Assembly (NCBI RefSeq): GCF_019039105.1
Contig: NZ_JAHPIV010000002.1
Coordinates: 1 to 64,000 of the forward strand
Reading direction: 5' to 3'
DNA length: 64,000 nucleotides
DNA from: Desertibacillus haloalkaliphilus
GTDB lineage: Bacteria; Bacillota; Bacilli; Bacillales; KJ1-10-99
In this document: positions 8,357-16,612 of the stretch, piece by piece
Layout: every line of letters starts with the position of its first letter
Numbering within the stretch: the stretch's first letter is position 1
Program-made: the position numbers and the translations under genes
Notes under the pieces: model-generated
Seen by the model: only the letters and a program-made list of their open reading frames with translations
Database searches by the model: none
What the model was told of the DNA's origin: nothing

Positions 8357-8371
8357 ATTTAAAGGGGTGTA

Positions 8372-9190
8372 ATGATGGGGAAGTTAAGTGCAGAACAACT
8401 TTATTTAGGATATGAATCTTCGACGATTGTTGAGAATTTAAACCTGACGATTCCAGAAGGCGAGATTACCATACTTATTGGTTCTAATGGTTGTGGAAAG
8501 TCAACGATTTTACGTTCCTTTGCAAGGTTATTACACCCAAAAAAAGGAGCAGTTTATCTTAACGGTGAGGACATTCAAAAGCAGTCGTCAAAATCGGTCG
8601 CCAAGAAATTAGCGATCTTACCACAGGGCCCACAAGCGCCGGAGGGATTAACGGTTAAAGAATTATGTTACTATGGTCGTCATCCTCATAAAGGTATCTT
8701 TTCTAAAAGTACAGATGATGATCACGAGATCGTGGAGTGGGCGCTTCATGCAACAGGGCTGACTTCCTTGGCAGAACGGTCTTTAGATGCTTTATCTGGA
8801 GGACAACGTCAAAGAGCTTGGATTGCGATGGCTCTGTCTCAAGGAACGGATCTGCTCTTATTAGATGAACCAACCACATATTTAGACTTAGCGCATCAAA
8901 TTGAGGTGTTAGAGCTTTTAAAACGGTTAAATCATGAATATGGACGTACAATTATTATGGTTTTACACGATTTAAACCAAGCTTCTAGATATGCTGATCA
9001 TTTAGTAAGTATTAGTGATGGCGACGTTTATCAGCAAGGGCCCCCGGCAGAAGTATTTACCGAAGACATGTTAAAGGATGTTTTTGGATTAGAGTGTAAA
9101 ATCATTTCCGATCCTGTTGTTGGTACTCCAATGTGTGTACCGTTTGGTGTATCTAAACCTAAGAATGTCAAAAAAGCGATGTTAGGCTAA
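8372..9190 (+). CDS. yfmF: Iron-citrate-type ABC transporter ATP-binding protein (YfmF-like)
   Basis: This 272-aa ATPase has Walker [11 protein letters not shown]-loop ILPQGPQ, signature LSGGQRQR, Walker B LLLLDEPT and switch His VLHDLNQAS. It drives the importer encoded just upstream. AAAGGGGTG precedes two adjacent ATG codons (8372 and 8375); either may be used. It is closely similar in pattern to the ATPase at 3217-4017, which suggests the two importers share ancestry or could exchange ATPases. Confidence 0.93.
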   Translation: MMGKLSAEQLYLGYESSTIVENLNLTIPEGEITILIGSNGCGKSTILRSFARLLHPKKGAVYLNGEDIQKQSSKSVAKKLAILPQGPQAPEGLTVKELCYYGRHPHKGIFSKSTDDDHEIVEWALHATGLTSLAERSLDALSGGQRQRAWIAMALSQGTDLLLLDEPTTYLDLAHQIEVLELLKRLNHEYGRTIIMVLHDLNQASRYADHLVSISDGDVYQQGPPAEVFTEDMLKDVFGLECKIISDPVVGTPMCVPFGVSKPKNVKKAMLG

Positions 9191-9236
9191 TAGAACTACT
9201 TTTGGAAATCTATAAAAACTGAAAGGGGAAGGGTCT

Positions 9237-9797
9237 ATGGAAGGGAAGACAAATTCTATTGTTGCTAAAGTAATCCGTGAACGTCGCTCAATCAAGAGCG
9301 GTTATACAGATCAACCTGTTTCACAAGAATTAATTCTTGAATTATTAAATGATGCGGTTTGGGCACCAAATCATTGTTTTAGAGAACCATGGCGCTTTAT
9401 CTTTATACCAAAAGAGAATAAGGATGATTTTATTGAAGATATTGTGACCACCTATCCAAAAGAAGTTCAAGAAAATAAACGGCGCTATTTAAGTCAACCG
9501 ACAGCTTTTCTCATTGTCGTTATGAATGAGGATCCAAGACAAAAGCAATGGGAAGAGGATTTTGGAGCAGTAAGTAGTCTTATCCAAAATTTCCAATTGT
9601 TAGCATGGGAACGAGAGCTAGGGGTTGTATGGAAAACAAACCCGCATATTCACGATCCAAAGGTGCGTGAAAGAGCAGGGGTGGAACCAGGAGAGAAGAT
9701 TGTCGGCATTTTGCATATGGGATATTTTGACGAGGCTCCCAAAGCTAGAGAACGCACCCCAGCAGAGGAGAAGTTTACGGTATATAAGCGTTGTTAA
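9237..9797 (+). CDS. Nitroreductase-family flavoprotein, last gene of iron operon
   Basis: This 186-aa protein has the nitroreductase-fold pattern: an N-terminal RERRSIKSGYTDQPV, the FMN-contacting NDAVWAPNHCFREPWRFIFI segment, and a C-terminal EKIVGILHMGYFDEAP. Members transfer electrons from NAD(P)H through FMN to diverse acceptors. It follows the iron ATPase by 46 bp with AAAGGGGAAGGG before its ATG, and no terminator lies between, so it is probably cotranscribed and Fur-regulated. A ferric-siderophore or flavin reductase role is an inference from that context. It resembles YfhC of B. subtilis in its motifs, from memory. Confidence 0.85.
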   Translation: MEGKTNSIVAKVIRERRSIKSGYTDQPVSQELILELLNDAVWAPNHCFREPWRFIFIPKENKDDFIEDIVTTYPKEVQENKRRYLSQPTAFLIVVMNEDPRQKQWEEDFGAVSSLIQNFQLLAWERELGVVWKTNPHIHDPKVRERAGVEPGEKIVGILHMGYFDEAPKARERTPAEEKFTVYKRC

Positions 9798-9867
9798 AAG
9801 AGAATAAATACACCATTTCTAAAAGCAAGGAAGGATTGAAAGGAATACTTTTCATTAAATGATAAAC

Positions 9868-9909
9868 AAAGCAGCAACCATCAAATGAAAATGATAGGGT
9901 TGCTGCTTT
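9868..9909. terminator. Bidirectional terminator between convergent genes
   Basis: AAAGCAGCAACC (9868-9879) pairs perfectly with GGTTGCTGCTTT (9898-9909). It serves the rightward iron operon and the leftward SLH protease gene. Confidence 0.88.
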
Positions 9910-9920
9910 GTATTATGAAG

Positions 9921-11747
9921 TTACGGTTGATTCGTCAACTGAGGCGTAAGACGTTGCAGGAGTGTCGCCATTTGAGCACGGTCCATTTGCTCTTTTCCTG
10001 CGAATGTCGTCGCTGTCTTCCCTTTAAATACTTGGTGATGTGCTGCTGCAATAATGGCGTTACTTGCCCAATGACCTTCTACTACATCGGTAAATGGGTT
10101 TTGCATCTCAGCTGTTCGTTCTAATTGCAAAATGCGACTTAACATGGTAGCCATTTGTTCTCTTGTCATTGGTGTTTCTGGTGCGAATTGATTCGCTTCC
10201 AGCCCTCTCATAATACGATGTTGGGCTATGATTTCAATTTCTTCTCGTGCCCAATGGTTATAAATATCATGAAAGAAAGGAATGTCTTCTGGTGTACTTG
10301 TAAGATTAAGGACTCGAACTAAAATGACTGCAGCTTGTGCTCTTGTTAATTTTCCCTTCGGTGAAAAAAGGTTTCCTCCTGTCCCTTTCATCCAGCCACG
10401 CTCATACACTTCGTGAATGGCATCATTTGCCCAATGCCCAATTGTGTCTTGAAAATATTGCTGCTTGGGTACAGTAGGATCCGGTGAAGGCTCCTCAGGT
10501 ACAGGATCATCTTGTATCTGGTCATCAGGTATAGTAGGATCCTCCGGTAAAGGTTCCTCAGGGTTAGAGTCATCTTGTGTCTGATCATCGGGTATAATAG
10601 GTTCCGGTAATTGAATGAGACCATAGCCAAACCAAGGGTCCCTTCCTGGTTCGCCTAAATCTAACGTATTCTCTCGTAATTCTTTTCGTAACTGGCTTAC
10701 GTCCATGTCTGGGTAGTGTTGTTTCAGGAGCGCTAATGTTCCGGTTACGTAAGGGGCTGCCATACTTGTTCCATCTAATTGGACATAGTTATTGTGTAAG
10801 TACGTGCTTAAAATATTTACCCCAGGAGCACTAACTTCAACCGTAGGCCCTGTTGCCGAAAACGATCCTCGTCGATTATATTGATTTGTAGCAGCAACAG
10901 CGATCACAGAGTCGTATCTTGCAGGATAAGCCACAATATCCCCTATGCCTTGCGGATTCCCGTCGTTTCCGCCGGCCCCTACCACTAAAATGTTTTTCTC
11001 ATAAGCTTTATCGACTGCATTTTTAAGTGCATTAGACTCTCGTTGCATCCCGAGGCTTAAATTGATAATGTCCATGTTATGATCGATTGACCAATCAATG
11101 GCGGCTATGATATCCGACAAATAGCCAAGTCCATCTTCATTTAATGACTTTAGTGCATAAATGGATGCTTCAGGAGCAACGCCAACAATTCCGATGTCAT
11201 TATCATTTGCAGCGACAATGCCCGCAACATGTGTGCCATGACCATTATCATCATCATAAGAGTTAGTTCCAAATACAAATGTGGCTCCCCCAGAAATCGT
11301 TAAGTCCTCATGTTGAGCAATGCCTGTATCAACAATGGATATGTTTACCCCTTCACCGGTCAAACCATGATTATGAAAATTTGGGAGTTGGATCCTTTCA
11401 TTCCCCCATGTTACCCGTTGCGGTTCAACAGAGACAAGTTGATCGGCTTCGACGGATAAAATGTTTGCTTGTTTCCTTACTTGATCTACATGCTCTAAGG
11501 GGAGGTAAACCGTTGCACTATCAACATTTTCAGGATCATCCATAATGATACCGTCATATGTCTCAACAACAGAAATGTCGTCTTCATAAACAACAATAAA
11601 TCGCCCATACGTTTCAACATTTGATGCCGAGTCAAGCTGTATAGGAGGATCATCATTTGTTTGTAAAGGTGACATTCGGTCTACTTGAGGTTGAACACAT
11701 GCTGTAAGTAGAATTAAAAGACTGAGTGAATAGATAAGGTTTTTTAT
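9921..11747 (-). CDS. Subtilisin-like serine protease with lipoprotein signal and three SLH domains (ATA start proposed)
   Basis: This is an S8-family protease, 608 aa with the proposed start. From there: a lipoprotein signal peptide with lipobox LTAC (Cys17), an I9-like propeptide region (about 45-108), then the catalytic domain with Asp140 (SIVDTGI), His170 (NGHGTHVAG), oxyanion Asn261 and Ser328 (DGTSMAAP). A Pro/Asp/Glu linker with an internal duplication and three C-terminal SLH domains follow; SLH domains bind pyruvylated cell-wall polymer. The first ATG (11675) would omit the signal peptide entirely. Reading upstream in frame gives a perfect signal sequence beginning at ATA (11747-11745), 7 bases after GGTG within the ribosome-binding sequence AAGGTGATC. 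No ATG, GTG or TTG exists between the upstream stop and the signal sequence. Confidence 0.85.
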   Translation of the reverse strand: MKNLIYSLSLLILLTACVQPQVDRMSPLQTNDDPPIQLDSASNVETYGRFIVVYEDDISVVETYDGIIMDDPENVDSATVYLPLEHVDQVRKQANILSVEADQLVSVEPQRVTWGNERIQLPNFHNHGLTGEGVNISIVDTGIAQHEDLTISGGATFVFGTNSYDDDNGHGTHVAGIVAANDNDIGIVGVAPEASIYALKSLNEDGLGYLSDIIAAIDWSIDHNMDIINLSLGMQRESNALKNAVDKAYEKNILVVGAGGNDGNPQGIGDIVAYPARYDSVIAVAATNQYNRRGSFSATGPTVEVSAPGVNILSTYLHNNYVQLDGTSMAAPYVTGTLALLKQHYPDMDVSQLRKELRENTLDLGEPGRDPWFGYGLIQLPEPIIPDDQTQDDSNPEEPLPEDPTIPDDQIQDDPVPEEPSPDPTVPKQQYFQDTIGHWANDAIHEVYERGWMKGTGGNLFSPKGKLTRAQAAVILVRVLNLTSTPEDIPFFHDIYNHWAREEIEIIAQHRIMRGLEANQFAPETPMTREQMATMLSRILQLERTAEMQNPFTDVVEGHWASNAIIAAAHHQVFKGKTATTFAGKEQMDRAQMATLLQRLTPQLTNQP

Positions 11748-11883
11748 TGTAGATCACCTTCCCTTTAGTTACGCATTTTCTGTTGTTAACATCCCCCAAT
11801 TTCCTTGTGAACATGTCCAAGATTTGTGAGTGACCGTTTTTGAGCATGATCTTGGTCAAAAGTGGCAAAATAGGAAAGAAACT

Positions 11884-13341
11884 ATGGCTATGATTTTTGA
11901 GAGAAAGTGGTGGATGCTGATGAAGCAGAAGATGATACAAGCTTTATTGGTTTTGTTGTTCATGGGGGGCTCAGTCAGTCCTGTTGCGGGGACGATGCTT
12001 AATCAGGTAGACATGCACACAATAAAACAAGAAAGCGTTCAAAACATTGATCAACCTAAAAATATTATACTAATGATTGCCGATGGTATGGGGGTTGGAC
12101 AAATGGAGATCGCTCGTATATTTGAATATGGGAGGGAAGGCGAATTATTTATAGAAACCCTTCCACATACGGCTTTCATGAGAACATATTCAGCTGACCA
12201 CTCAACAACTGATTCTGCAGCGGCAGGGACAGCTTTAGCAACTGGCCAAAAAACGAACAATGGTTTGATTGGAGTTTCTCCGGGCGGCGATGAACTGTTA
12301 AGCATTTTAAAGATATTCAAGGAGAGTGGCAAATCAGTTGGTGTTGTTTCGACCAATACAGTGACAGATGCGACCCCGGCTGCTTTTGTTGCAAATGTTG
12401 ATGATCGTTGGAAAGGACAAGTGAAAATTGCCCGTCAGTTGTATGAAAATAACTGTGATATTATTCTTGGCGGTGGAAGGAAATTCTTTACTTCTGTTGA
12501 GGAAGATGAGGATTTACTATCATTATTCCAAAACAATGGGTATGATTACGTGCAAACAAAAGGCGAGCTAGCGAAGGTTAGGCCTGATGCTAATACAAAG
12601 TTACTTGGTTTGTTTCATGATTCACATATGAATTTTTTAGGTGATCGTGCCTATGTCGAAAGCAAAGAGCCTACACTTGTAGAAATGACTGAAAAGGCGA
12701 TTTCAACAGCTTCACAAAACGAAGACGGATTTTTCTTAATGATTGAAGGAGCGAGAATAGATCATGCCTCGCATGCAGCCGACTTTAGTGGGATTTGGAG
12801 AGAGGTCATTGATTTTGATCGGGCTGTGCGTTCTGCAGTCAAATGGGCCCATCAAGATCAGGAAACATTAGTCGTTGTGGTGTCCGATCATGAAACAATG
12901 GGAGTTGCGGCCACAGAACCAATCGATATTGAAAGTCTCAAAAAAATTGACGTATCTCCGCAGTTTATGGCCGCACAATTGCAAGTCGATGAGCAAACGA
13001 ACCGTTTTACAAACGAAAGCATTCATGCCGTTTTTTTAACATACGCGAACATAAATCTTACTGATGAAGAAATTGACTTGTTTCAAAGTGAAATTTTGGA
13101 GCGAGATGAAGGGATCTATCCAGAACATAAGGTAGGCTGGGAAATCGGAAGTTTCATTGCACAACATTATCAAGGAGGAATCATTGATTCAGATATCAGA
13201 AAAGCGAGTAAGACGACTTCGGGTCATACAAGTAACCTCGTGCCTATTTTTGCTTACGGTTTAGGTGCTAATAGGTTTAATGGAGTACTTGATAATACAG
13301 ATATTCCAAAGATCATTTTGAGTATTAGTCGAATGAGATAA
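11884..13341 (+). CDS. Secreted alkaline phosphatase
   Basis: This is an alkaline phosphatase superfamily enzyme, about 485 aa. It shows NIILMIADGMGVGQ (first metal-site Asp), the phosphorylated-Ser motif TTDSAAAGTALATG (Ser111 from this start), EGARIDHASHAAD, and VVVVSDHETMGV plus GHTSNLVP for zinc binding. A hydrophobic signal peptide follows a basic, Met-rich start. Several starts are possible: a GTG at 11830 lacks a ribosome-binding site, the ATG at 11884 has AGGAAAGAA, and the ATG at 11920 would give the most compact signal peptide. It releases phosphate from esters outside the cell. It is divergent from the SLH protease. No clear Pho box was recognised. Confidence 0.9.
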   Translation: MAMIFERKWWMLMKQKMIQALLVLLFMGGSVSPVAGTMLNQVDMHTIKQESVQNIDQPKNIILMIADGMGVGQMEIARIFEYGREGELFIETLPHTAFMRTYSADHSTTDSAAAGTALATGQKTNNGLIGVSPGGDELLSILKIFKESGKSVGVVSTNTVTDATPAAFVANVDDRWKGQVKIARQLYENNCDIILGGGRKFFTSVEEDEDLLSLFQNNGYDYVQTKGELAKVRPDANTKLLGLFHDSHMNFLGDRAYVESKEPTLVEMTEKAISTASQNEDGFFLMIEGARIDHASHAADFSGIWREVIDFDRAVRSAVKWAHQDQETLVVVVSDHETMGVAATEPIDIESLKKIDVSPQFMAAQLQVDEQTNRFTNESIHAVFLTYANINLTDEEIDLFQSEILERDEGIYPEHKVGWEIGSFIAQHYQGGIIDSDIRKASKTTSGHTSNLVPIFAYGLGANRFNGVLDNTDIPKIILSISRMR

Positions 13342-13354
13342 ATCGTCTGAATGC

Positions 13355-13386
13355 AACCGTCTTTCCATAATGAAGGGCGGTTTTTT
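13355..13386 (+). terminator. Rho-independent terminator of the phosphatase gene
   Basis: AACCGTCTTTC pairs with GAAGGGCGGTT (using G-U pairs), followed by a T run (TTTTTT). Confidence 0.85.
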
Positions 13387-13644
13387 CCAGTTTATGGTAT
13401 AAGTATACGATGGAACAAAAAGGGAAAGGCAAAGGAGGAATTTTCAAAACAGTTATTTGCTTGGGTCTATATGAGTTGTTATAGAGGAGACCAATCTAGC
13501 ATAGAAATGAAAGGGGAAAAGCATTTTTAAAGTTATGTGATGAAGCAGAAGTACCTTTTTTGTATGGCTATTGGGGTAAATGTGAGAAGAACATTTGAAC
13601 AAGTTTGGTCGTAAGAAAAGAAAGCACTTTTAGGAGGTCCTTGT
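13387..13644. other. Intergenic region before the leucine catabolic operon
   Basis: No convincing gene is present. A 24-codon reading frame starting near 13541 has no good ribosome-binding site. An AAAGGAGG at about 13434 is not followed by a useful start codon, so it may be a remnant. The operon promoter should lie here, but no clear sigma-A or sigma-54 (TGGCAC-N5-TTGCA) match was recognised. Confidence 0.5.
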
Positions 13645-14790
13645 ATGAACTTTGATTTAACGAAAGAACAAATGATGGTTCGAGAGATGGTCAGGGACTT
13701 TGCCCAAAATGAAGTTGCACCAAAAGCGGAGTATGTTGATCGTGAAGCAGAATTTCCAATTGATACATTTCAAAAGATGGGTGAATTAGGGCTTCTAGGT
13801 ATTCCGTTCCCTGAAGAGTACGGTGGATCAGGCGGAGATACAATTTCTTATGCCCTTGCTGTAGAAGAAATTGGTCGTGTCTGTGGGAGTACCGGGCTAA
13901 GCTACGCTGCAGCTGTCTCTTTGGGTGCCAGTCCGCTTTATTATTTCGGAACAGAAGAACAAAAGCAAAAATACTTAGTACCGCTTGCATCTGGGCAGGC
14001 ACTTGGCTCGTTTGGATTAACCGAACCGAACGCAGGATCCGATGCAGGTGGGACACAAACCAAAGCGGTCCTTGATGGTGATGATTATGTGATTAATGGT
14101 GAGAAATGTTGGATTACCAATGCTGGATTTGCTAAGACCGTGATTGTAACTGCTGTCACCAGTAAAGATAAAAACGGGAAAAATATTATTTCAGCAATTA
14201 TTGTACCAACGGATACACCAGGATTCACCATCAATAGTGATTACGACAAGATGGGCGTTCGGGGCTCAAACACATCTGAGCTTATTTTAGAGGATGTCCG
14301 TGTGCCGAAGGAAAATTTGTTGGGGGACCCTAAAAAAGGCTTTAAGCAATTTTTATATACATTAGATGGAGGCAGGATTTCAATTGCGGCATTAGCGGTT
14401 GGGATCGCGCAAGGGGCTTTTGATGCTGCACTTCAGTATTCAAAAGAACGTAAACAATTTGGGCAAACAATCTCCAAGTTCCAGGCGGTTCAATTTAAGC
14501 TCGCTGATATGGCAATGGAGATTGAATTAGCGCGTAACATGGTTTTAAAAGCTGCCTGGCTTAAAGATGAGGGGAAGCCATTCACAAAAGAAGGGGCATA
14601 TGCCAAGCTATTTGCATCTGAAATGGCAACGCGCGTCTGTAACCAAGCGATTCAAATTCATGGCGGTTATGGTTATATGAAGGAATATGGAGTAGAACGG
14701 ATGCTACGTGACGCAAAGTTAATGGAGATCGGAGAAGGGACTTCCGAGATTCAAAGACTTGTCATTGCTCGTCAACTAGGTTGTAGGTAA
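13645..14790 (+). CDS. yngJ: Acyl-CoA dehydrogenase (isovaleryl-CoA-type by context; YngJ-like)
   Basis: This 381-aa FAD enzyme oxidises an acyl-CoA to the 2-enoyl-CoA. Motifs include FGLTEPNAGSDAGG, EKCWITNAG, the QFGQTISKFQAVQFKLADM helix, and IHGGYGYMKEYGVERMLRDAK. In this operon the expected substrate is isovaleryl-CoA from leucine. The base Glu sits in GEGTSEIQR (Glu364), the position used by short-chain/butyryl-CoA dehydrogenases. Classical isovaleryl-CoA dehydrogenases have Ala there and a Glu elsewhere, so the acyl specificity is not settled. TAGGAGGTCC precedes the ATG. It is the first gene of an eight-gene rightward run. Confidence 0.92.
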   Translation: MNFDLTKEQMMVREMVRDFAQNEVAPKAEYVDREAEFPIDTFQKMGELGLLGIPFPEEYGGSGGDTISYALAVEEIGRVCGSTGLSYAAAVSLGASPLYYFGTEEQKQKYLVPLASGQALGSFGLTEPNAGSDAGGTQTKAVLDGDDYVINGEKCWITNAGFAKTVIVTAVTSKDKNGKNIISAIIVPTDTPGFTINSDYDKMGVRGSNTSELILEDVRVPKENLLGDPKKGFKQFLYTLDGGRISIAALAVGIAQGAFDAALQYSKERKQFGQTISKFQAVQFKLADMAMEIELARNMVLKAAWLKDEGKPFTKEGAYAKLFASEMATRVCNQAIQIHGGYGYMKEYGVERMLRDAKLMEIGEGTSEIQRLVIARQLGCR

Positions 14791-14868
14791 TGAAAAATAT
14801 CTACTCTAGCTAAGTACCTGACGAGATTGATATAGAAAATTATAAACAAACATAGGGAGAGATCTTGA

Positions 14869-16524
14869 GTGGCTGAGACATTACATCTTACCGTTGGCGA
14901 TTTACTGTCAGAAATGGCGAACAAACAGCCGGACCATGAAGCTGTTGTTTACCCAGACCGTGGTTTACGTTATACGTATAAGCAATTTGATGAATTGTGC
15001 TGCCAAGCTGCAAAAGGTTTGATGAAGCTAGGTGTTAAGCGCGGAGAACATGTTGCCGTTTGGGCCACGAATCGTCCAGAGTGGCTTACGACTCAATTTG
15101 CAACTGGCAAAATGGGGGCTGTGCTCGTTACCGTCAATACAAGCTATCGAACAGCAGAACTAGAGTATTTATTAAAGCAATCGGATACGACAACGTTACT
15201 TTTAATGGATTCATTTCGGGATTCATCTTATATTGATATGCTTTATGACATCGTTCCAGAATTAAAGTCATCTGAACCTGGTAAGTTGAAATCTAAGAAA
15301 TTACCATACTTAAAAAATATTATCTTTTTAGGCGAGGAACGTCATCCAGGAATGTTTTTGTGGTCAGATATTTTAGAAATGGGTGAAGATGTGAGTGATG
15401 CTGAGCTTATGGATCAAATGAACCGATTAGAGCCGGATGATGTCATCAACATGCAATATACGTCTGGAACTACTGGATTTCCAAAAGGGGTTATGCTAAC
15501 CCATAATAATTTAATCAATAATGCGATCAATATTGCTGAGTGCATGAATGTAACAGCAACGGACCGTATGTGTATACCCGTCCCATTTTTCCATTGTTTT
15601 GGTTGTGTGTTAGGTACGATGGCTTGTGTGACAGTAGGGGCAACAATGGTTCCCCTTCAGGAGTTTGATCCGAAAACCGTATTACAAGCGGTTCAAAATG
15701 AGAAGTGCACCGCCCTTCATGGAGTGCCGACGATGTTTATTGCCGAGCTAAATCACCCTGACTTTGACAACTATGACTTATCACATTTACGAACAGGGAT
15801 CATGGCTGGATCTAACTGCCCAATTGAGGTCATGAAGGCGGTTGTAGAACGCATGGGGGCTCGTGAAATTACAATTGCCTATGGTCAAACCGAATCTTCG
15901 CCAGTGATTACACAAACGCGAGTCGATGATCCACTCGACATAAGAGTAGGGACGGTTGGGCGTGCGTTGCCAAATGTGGAAGTGAAGATTGTTGAGCCAG
16001 GAACTGATAAAGAGGTCGCAAGAGGTGTCCAAGGTGAACTGTGTACGAGAGGTTACCATGTTATGAAAGGCTATTACAAAAATCCTGAAGCGACCGCAGC
16101 TACCATTACAGAGGATGGCTGGCTTCATACTGGAGATCTCGCAGTCATGGATGAAGCTGGATATTGTCGTATTACAGGGCGTCTTAAGGATATGATTATT
16201 CGTGGTGGGGAAAATGTTTATCCAAGAGAGATTGAGGAATTTTTATATCAGTATCCAAAAGTTCAAGATGTGCAAGTTGTTGGTGTCCCTGATCAAAAGT
16301 TTGGTGAAGAAATCTCAGCATGGATCATTTTAAAAGAAGGAGAAACAGCTACAGTTGAAGAAATCTATAATTATTGTAGGAAGATCGCTCGTTTTAAAAT
16401 TCCACGATATATAGCATTTGTTGACGAATATCCAATGACTGCATCAGGTAAAATTCAAAAATTTAAATTAAAAGAGATGGCAAGTAAACAATTTCAATTA
16501 CCTGACCAGTCACCACCCTCTTAA
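14869..16524 (+). CDS. yngI: AMP-forming acyl-CoA synthetase (YngI-like)
   Basis: This 551-aa ANL-superfamily enzyme has the P-loop YTSGTTGFPKGVMLTH, IAYGQTESSP, GWLHTGDLAV, RLKDMIIRGGENVYPREIEE and the C-terminal catalytic Lys in TASGKIQKFK. It activates a carboxylic acid with ATP and CoA. In the leucine/isovalerate cluster it probably activates a branched or medium-chain acid such as isovalerate so that free acids can enter. The GTG start at 14869 has AGGGAGAG upstream. Confidence 0.9.
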   Translation: MAETLHLTVGDLLSEMANKQPDHEAVVYPDRGLRYTYKQFDELCCQAAKGLMKLGVKRGEHVAVWATNRPEWLTTQFATGKMGAVLVTVNTSYRTAELEYLLKQSDTTTLLLMDSFRDSSYIDMLYDIVPELKSSEPGKLKSKKLPYLKNIIFLGEERHPGMFLWSDILEMGEDVSDAELMDQMNRLEPDDVINMQYTSGTTGFPKGVMLTHNNLINNAINIAECMNVTATDRMCIPVPFFHCFGCVLGTMACVTVGATMVPLQEFDPKTVLQAVQNEKCTALHGVPTMFIAELNHPDFDNYDLSHLRTGIMAGSNCPIEVMKAVVERMGAREITIAYGQTESSPVITQTRVDDPLDIRVGTVGRALPNVEVKIVEPGTDKEVARGVQGELCTRGYHVMKGYYKNPEATAATITEDGWLHTGDLAVMDEAGYCRITGRLKDMIIRGGENVYPREIEEFLYQYPKVQDVQVVGVPDQKFGEEISAWIILKEGETATVEEIYNYCRKIARFKIPRYIAFVDEYPMTASGKIQKFKLKEMASKQFQLPDQSPPS

Positions 16525-16612
16525 TTTTGTAAGCGTTACCAACGGGTGTTTAATTTACTGAAATTTTTAAAGTGTTTGATTCATTCGATAAAAGTTACTA
16601 GAGGTGATGGTG

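Noticed and set aside
11653-11940. 95-codon minus-strand frame between the protease and phosphatase
   Set aside because: It is in a different frame from the lipoprotein signal, has no ribosome-binding site and overlaps both divergent genes.
13541-13615. 24-codon frame before the leucine operon
   Set aside because: It has no ribosome-binding site and no hydrophobic or family pattern; likely chance.
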